Source: Actinokineospora auranticolor (GTDB taxonomy: Bacteria > Actinomycetota > Actinomycetes > Mycobacteriales > Pseudonocardiaceae). Taken from it: 64,000 nt of DNA. Numbering within the stretch: the first letter of the stretch is position 1; the number at the start of each line of letters is the position of its first letter. Below the pieces are notes generated by a model that ran no database searches, was not told where the DNA came from, and was given only the letters and a program-made list of their open reading frames with translations. The translations under genes and the position numbers were made by a program. This document shows positions 60,336 to 64,000 of the stretch, one piece after another. The DNA lies in the NCBI RefSeq assembly GCF_002934265.1, contig NZ_PTIX01000007.1, positions 124,001-188,000 on the forward strand. Reading direction: 5' to 3'.

Positions 60336-61700
60336 ATGACGGGCAGCAAGCCCGCCGCGCCGGGGGCGCAGGCACCGCCGCTCGGTGAGCGAGCGGCACC
60401 CGCCGAGGCCGAGCACGGCACGCGCTCCCTGCTCAGCGACCAGCAACTGCTCGCCGGGGCCCGGGAGCGGATCGCGCTGACCGCCGAGGTCACCACCCAG
60501 CTCGCGGGCTCGCTGAACCTGCGGCGCACCATCCTGCGCCTCTTCGCGCTGGTCCGGCCGGGCATGGCGGACTGGGTCATGCTCGCCATGGCCGACGACA
60601 GCTCCAGCCGCCTGTCCCTCTTCGGCGGGAAGAACCCCACGTTCTCCACCGCCGTGCACCGCGCGGAGGCCGAGGACCTCGGGCTCACCCGAGTGCTGCG
60701 CTCCGGCCGCTCCGAGCTGCTGCACGTCGTCGACACCGGCCACGCCGACGGCCTCGACAGCATGATCCCGCACGACGGCCTGCGGTCCGAGGCCACCGCG
60801 CTGCGCCCGGCCGACGTGCTCGGCGTCGCGCTGACCGCCCGCGGCTCCACCGTCGGCGTGCTGGTCCTGGTGCGCGGCGCGGGCCGCGGGTTCACCGAGG
60901 AGGACGTGGCGCTCGCCGAGGTCGTCGCCGCTCGCGCCGCCACGGCGTTGGACTCCGCGCGGCTCTACGAGGAGCGCACCCGGGTCGCGTCCGTGCTCCA
61001 GTCGGGCCTGCGCCCGCCGGTGCTGCCGCGCCCCGACGGCCTGCGGTTGGCCGCCCGGTTCCGCGCCGCGGCCCAGCACCTCGACATCGGCGGCGACTTC
61101 TACGACGTGCACGGCTCCGGTGACGACTGGCTGGTGGTGCTCGGCGACGTCTGCGGCAAGGGCGTGGAGGCCGCGGTGCTCACCGGCCGCGCCCGGCAGA
61201 GCGTGCGCACCGCGTACCACTTCGACCGGCGCCCCGGCGGTGTGCTGGCCGCGCTCAACGCCGTCCTCTACGAGGAGGACTCGGACCGGTTCGTCACGGT
61301 CGTGTGCGCGCGGGTCCGCCCGGCCGCCGACGGCCGCTCCGCCGAGGTCACCCTCGCCGTCGCGGGCCACCCGCCGCCGCTGCTGGTGCGCGCCGACGGG
61401 TCGGTGGTGGAGACCGAGGTCGCGGGCACCGTCGCGGGCGTGCTCCCGGACGTCGCCTACACCGAGACCGCGCTGCGCCTCGAGTCCGGCGACACGCTGC
61501 TGATGTTCACCGACGGCATCTACGAGGCCCGCGGCCCCGACGGCTGCTACGGCATGGACCGGCTGCGCGCCCTGCTGCCCGCGTACGCGGGCGCGAGCCC
61601 CGCGGTGGTGTGCGAAGCCGTCGAGCGGGACGTCGTGGAGTACCTCGGCGGTCGGGCGCACGACGACATGGCCCTGTTCGCGGTGTCCTGCGAGAGGTAG
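60336..61700 (+). CDS. GAF-PP2C (RsbU/SpoIIE-type) phosphatase
   Basis: A 454-residue SpoIIE-like Ser/Thr phosphatase. A GAF-like sensor covers about residues 45-210 (MADWVMLAMADDSSSRLSLF, then DVLGVALTARGSTVGVLVLV), a linker helix LQSGLRP follows, and the PP2C domain (225-454) has GGDFYDV, DVCGKGVEAA, AGHPPPLL, FTDGIYEARG and ARAHDDMAL-type HDDMALF, with all metal-binding Asp in place. It would dephosphorylate a STAS antagonist and so release SigF. ATG 60336 has GAGGAGTG. It is directly followed by the cobalamin-binding protein (6-nt gap). Confidence 0.92.
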   Translation: MTGSKPAAPGAQAPPLGERAAPAEAEHGTRSLLSDQQLLAGARERIALTAEVTTQLAGSLNLRRTILRLFALVRPGMADWVMLAMADDSSSRLSLFGGKNPTFSTAVHRAEAEDLGLTRVLRSGRSELLHVVDTGHADGLDSMIPHDGLRSEATALRPADVLGVALTARGSTVGVLVLVRGAGRGFTEEDVALAEVVAARAATALDSARLYEERTRVASVLQSGLRPPVLPRPDGLRLAARFRAAAQHLDIGGDFYDVHGSGDDWLVVLGDVCGKGVEAAVLTGRARQSVRTAYHFDRRPGGVLAALNAVLYEEDSDRFVTVVCARVRPAADGRSAEVTLAVAGHPPPLLVRADGSVVETEVAGTVAGVLPDVAYTETALRLESGDTLLMFTDGIYEARGPDGCYGMDRLRALLPAYAGASPAVVCEAVERDVVEYLGGRAHDDMALFAVSCER

Positions 61701-61706
61701 GCGGTT

Positions 61707-62765
61707 TTGGCAGAGCAGTCGGACCAGTCGGACGCCGTGCTCGACGCGCTCGGTCGCTTCGACGGGGCGCTCGCCTCGGTGGACGTCGACGCGGCCGTCG
61801 CCGCGGTCGAGGGCCTGCTCGACGACGGTGTGGACCCGGCGACGGTGCTGGTCGACGTGATCTCGTCGGCGCAGCGCATTGTGGGGGACCGCTGGCAACG
61901 CGGGGAGTGGACCGTCGCCGAGGAGCACGCGGCCACCGCGGTCGCGGTGTCGGCCACCGAGGCCGTCGCCCGCTACGCACGCCGGGTGCCCGCGACCCGC
62001 GGCCGGGTCGTGGTGGCCTGCGCGGAACGCGAGTGGCACGCGCTGCCCGCGATGATCGTCGGCACCGCGCTGCGCGGCGCGGGCTGGGAGGTCACGCTGC
62101 TGGGCGCGTCGACCCCGCCGCTGCGGCTGAGCCAGTACCTGCAGGACCTGGGGCCCGACGCGACCGCCGTGAGCTGCTCGGTGCTGGGCGCCCTGCCGAC
62201 CACGCGCCGGTTCATCGAGGCCAGCACGTCCGCCGGGATCCCGGTCGTGGTCGGCGGATCCGCGTTCGGCGTCGACGGCCGCCGCGCGACGGCGCTGGGC
62301 GCCACGGCGTGGGCGGCGAGCGCGCGGGACGCGGTCGCGGTGGTGGCGGAGCTGCCGACGGTGGTGCCGGAGGCGGCCCCCCTGCCGGGCCCGGCGGTGG
62401 GGGAGCAGGCCGCGCTGGAACTGATCCACCACCGGCTGTTCACCGGCCTGCGCGAGCGCTGGGCGCTGGCCGCGCAGGTGGTGACCACCGAGCAGCTGCC
62501 GCTCGACAGCGTGGCGGCGGTGGCGGTCGACGTGGTCAACCAGGCGCTGCACGCGGTCTGGTCGGCCCTGCTCACCGGCGACCCCACCACCCTGTCCGAG
62601 ACCGCGGCCTGGACCGCGGCCCTGCTGTTCGCCCGGGGCGTGGAGCCCGGGCTGGTCGACGAGCTCGGCAGGCTGCTGGCCGCCGACCTGCGCGACTTCC
62701 CGCTGGCCAGGGACCTGGTCGACCGGCACTGGACCGACGGCGCGCTCACGGCGGGCCGCCCGTGA
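61707..62765 (+). CDS. CarH-like cobalamin-binding sensor without DNA-binding domain
   Basis: A 352-residue protein from TTG 61707, between a PP2C phosphatase and a STAS gene. Residues about 10-95 are the helical B12 cap with Trp63-x9-Glu73-His74 (WQRGEWTVAEEH), the signature with which CarH covers adenosylcobalamin. Residues about 98-220 are a Rossmann B12 domain (GRVVVACAEREWHALPAMIV, then SVLGALPTTRRFIEA and VVVGGSAFGVDG); the cobalt-ligand motif E-x-H-x2-G reads Glu109-x-His111-x2-Pro114. Residues 230-352 are a helical domain I do not recognise. No MerR helix-turn-helix is present. It probably reports B12 state, and perhaps light, to the partner switch. Confidence 0.82.
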   Translation: MAEQSDQSDAVLDALGRFDGALASVDVDAAVAAVEGLLDDGVDPATVLVDVISSAQRIVGDRWQRGEWTVAEEHAATAVAVSATEAVARYARRVPATRGRVVVACAEREWHALPAMIVGTALRGAGWEVTLLGASTPPLRLSQYLQDLGPDATAVSCSVLGALPTTRRFIEASTSAGIPVVVGGSAFGVDGRRATALGATAWAASARDAVAVVAELPTVVPEAAPLPGPAVGEQAALELIHHRLFTGLRERWALAAQVVTTEQLPLDSVAAVAVDVVNQALHAVWSALLTGDPTTLSETAAWTAALLFARGVEPGLVDELGRLLAADLRDFPLARDLVDRHWTDGALTAGRP

Positions 62766-63091
62766 GGGACTTCTCGCACACCGTCAGCACCGACGGCGAC
62801 CGGCTGGTGGTCAGCGCGAAGGGCGAGCTGGACACCCACACGGCCGTCGAGTTCAAGCGGGCCCTGCTCGAACTGATCGAGGACAACGCCGAGATCGTCG
62901 TCGACCTCGGCGGCCTGACGTTCATCGACTCCAGCGGCCTGAGCGTGTTCATCGCCGCCCACAAGCGCTCCCTGCCCCGCGGCGCCCGGGTGCTGCTCGA
63001 CGGCGTACCCCCGTTCCTGTCCAGGATCCTGGCGATCACCGGCCTCAACGCCGTCATCCCCCTCCTCGGCGGCGCCCCCGAACCCGCGTGA
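62762..63091 (+). CDS. STAS-domain antagonist
   Basis: A 109-residue STAS protein. It opens HTVSTDGDRLVVSAKGELDT and has the phospho-acceptor loop LTFIDSSGLSVFIAAHKRSL. GTG 62762 overlaps the stop of the cobalamin sensor in GTGA, so the two are made together. It would be the phosphatase substrate or the sensor's partner. Confidence 0.9.
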   Translation: MRDFSHTVSTDGDRLVVSAKGELDTHTAVEFKRALLELIEDNAEIVVDLGGLTFIDSSGLSVFIAAHKRSLPRGARVLLDGVPPFLSRILAITGLNAVIPLLGGAPEPA

Positions 63092-63140
63092 CGGTGGGGG
63101 ATTCGCCCGGATCGACCGGCGGGTGTGCGAGAGTGGGCGC

Positions 63141-63602
63141 ATGTCCCCCACGGCACCGGACGAGGCAACCGAGACCGAGGTCGCCGCGCGGGCCCTGGGC
63201 CTGGTCCTGACCCGGGCCAACGCGGACGTCTACCCGAAGGTGCCCGCGATGCAGCTGCGGGCGCTGCACTTCGTGGAGGCACTGGAACCGGTCAACCTGA
63301 CGAGGTTGACCGAGGAGCTGGGCACCATCCCGTCCTCGGCGAGCCGCCTGTGCGACCGCCTCCAGACGGCGGGCCTGCTGGACCGCCACGCCGCGGTCAC
63401 CGACCGGCGGGAAGTGGAGATCGTGCTGACGGTGCGGGGGCGGGAACTGCTGGACCGGCTGAGAGCGGCGCGAAGATCCGATCTGGCCCAGGTCCTGGCC
63501 GTCATGCCGGACCAGGCTCGTACGGCCCTCCTCTACGGCCTCCGAGAGTTCACCGCGGCCGTAGAACGCCGCACGCTGACCGACGACCAGATAACCGCCT
63601 GA
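63141..63602 (+). CDS. MarR-family regulator
   Basis: A 153-residue winged-helix regulator (MQLRALHFVEALEPVNLTRL, then EELGTIPSSASRLCDRLQTA and the wing VTDRREVEIVLTVRGREL). ATG 63141 is preferred; a GAGAGT box lies 6 nt upstream. The target and ligand are unknown. It lies 49 nt after the STAS gene in the same direction but has its own promoter-like box. Confidence 0.85.
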   Translation: MSPTAPDEATETEVAARALGLVLTRANADVYPKVPAMQLRALHFVEALEPVNLTRLTEELGTIPSSASRLCDRLQTAGLLDRHAAVTDRREVEIVLTVRGRELLDRLRAARRSDLAQVLAVMPDQARTALLYGLREFTAAVERRTLTDDQITA

Positions 63603-63914
63603 ACAGCACCCGCCCGGATCGGCCCCGCGGCGCGGGAGTACCGACTGGCGCGCCGATGTACCCGGTTCGGCCTGCTCCCATCCCGGAATCCCTCCGGCCC
63701 GACTGTGCTCCTGCCCCGGCCCGCCGAAGCGATCGGCGGATGCCTGCCGAAATCGGGCACGCTCGGCACCTTCGCGACATGGCTCAGGTGCCTGCCAACG
63801 AAAACGCGTGATGACGCTGGTCGCCTACTACGCCGAAGACGACGGCGACAGCGGTCTCCTGGCGACCGGCGGGGGCGGCCCGGTGGCGTTCGGTGGGTGC
63901 GGGTCGCGCCGTGA
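63603..63914. other. gene-free stretch
   Basis: 312 nt. A short plus-strand frame from ATG 63812 (TLVAYYAEDDGDSGLLA) resembles the start of Imm1-type immunity proteins but loses coherence within 35 codons; I do not call it a gene. Confidence 0.5.
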
Positions 63915-64000
63915 TCACCTCGCGCGGGCGGCGATGCCTGCCAGGAGGGCGTCGGCTGTGCGGGTGTTGATGATCCGGTCCGCGGTGATCCCGCAGTCCT
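63915..64000 (-). CDS. 3' end of a minus-strand gene
   Basis: The last 27 codons of a gene entering from the right (ending TRTADALLAGIAARAR, before it CGITADRII). Third positions are G or C in all but two codons. The fragment is too short to identify. Confidence 0.5.
   Translation of the reverse strand, partial: DCGITADRIINTRTADALLAGIAARAR

Noticed and set aside
60282-62729. An 815-codon minus-strand frame opposite the phosphatase and cobalamin sensor
   Set aside because: Shadow frame; the plus-strand genes have intact catalytic and ligand motifs.
63812-63920. Short frame starting TLVAYYAEDDGDSGLLA, like an Imm1 immunity protein start
   Set aside because: Similarity stops after about 20 codons and the frame then runs antisense to a GC-biased minus-strand gene end.

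Overview
The window is 64 kb of very GC-rich DNA with GTG and TTG starts, GTGA/ATGA stop-start overlaps and many leaderless-looking starts (a TANNNT box 6-7 nt before the initiation codon). WhiB, ClgR, ThyX, a PknB-type kinase, XRE/DUF397 pairs and a SigF/SigB switch point to an actinomycete, by inference a member of the Pseudonocardiales. No rRNA or tRNA gene was recognised.

Backbone. The order thyX (17.9 kb), dapA (21.3), rnj (22.5), ftsK (33.5), argA (38.0, reversed), pgsA (42.3), cinA (43.0), clgR (43.8), pspA (44.5), pspM-like (45.4) matches, from memory, the Rv2742c-Rv2754c neighbourhood of Mycobacterium tuberculosis, including the inverted argA. Accessory genes lie between these markers: an STKP kinase between thyX and dapA, and between rnj and ftsK an island with a Tat-type serine hydrolase, a large NACHT NTPase, a SulP-carbonic anhydrase fusion, an EamA exporter, a small cas-less type I-E-like CRISPR array and a PlsC acyltransferase.

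Left flank (0-17.7 kb). Mostly small metabolic and regulatory genes: a frameshifted beta-propeller pseudogene, an ECF sigma factor with a SnoaL-like tail, an XRE-DUF397 pair, a membrane protein with tectonin-like repeats, a YcaQ-type glycosylase, a TetR/aldo-keto reductase divergent pair, a ferritin-like (IPP dimer synthase-type) enzyme with a small acidic partner ORF, a Tat lipoprotein intradiol dioxygenase, and an RHH/DUF4097 pair.

Envelope-stress locus (43.5-47.8 kb). clgR is preceded by a ClgR-like operator and a leaderless short ORF. pspA has a SigE-like promoter and is followed by three tandem membrane proteins that share a PspM-like C-terminal helical domain.

Middle-right (48-57 kb). 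Uracil permease and pyrD overlap tail to tail. A 1.27 kb gene-free zone then holds degenerate repeats and a 40-codon fragment of carB. After it come a Thr-rich surface protein, nei, a ParA-type ATPase, a methyltransferase and dinB.

Right end (57-63.6 kb). A complete partner-switching stress module: RsbW-like kinase, SigF/SigB, a WhiB3-like protein, a STAS antagonist, a second HATPase, and a tight operon of GAF-PP2C phosphatase, a cobalamin-binding protein and a second STAS protein. The cobalamin protein carries the CarH light-sensor signature W-x9-EH and the cobalt-ligand His but has no DNA-binding domain. SigF-type promoters (GTTT-N16-GGGTA) precede both the rsbW-sigF pair and whiB. This looks like a vitamin-B12, possibly light-sensing, input to a general stress sigma factor and is the most interesting candidate system here.
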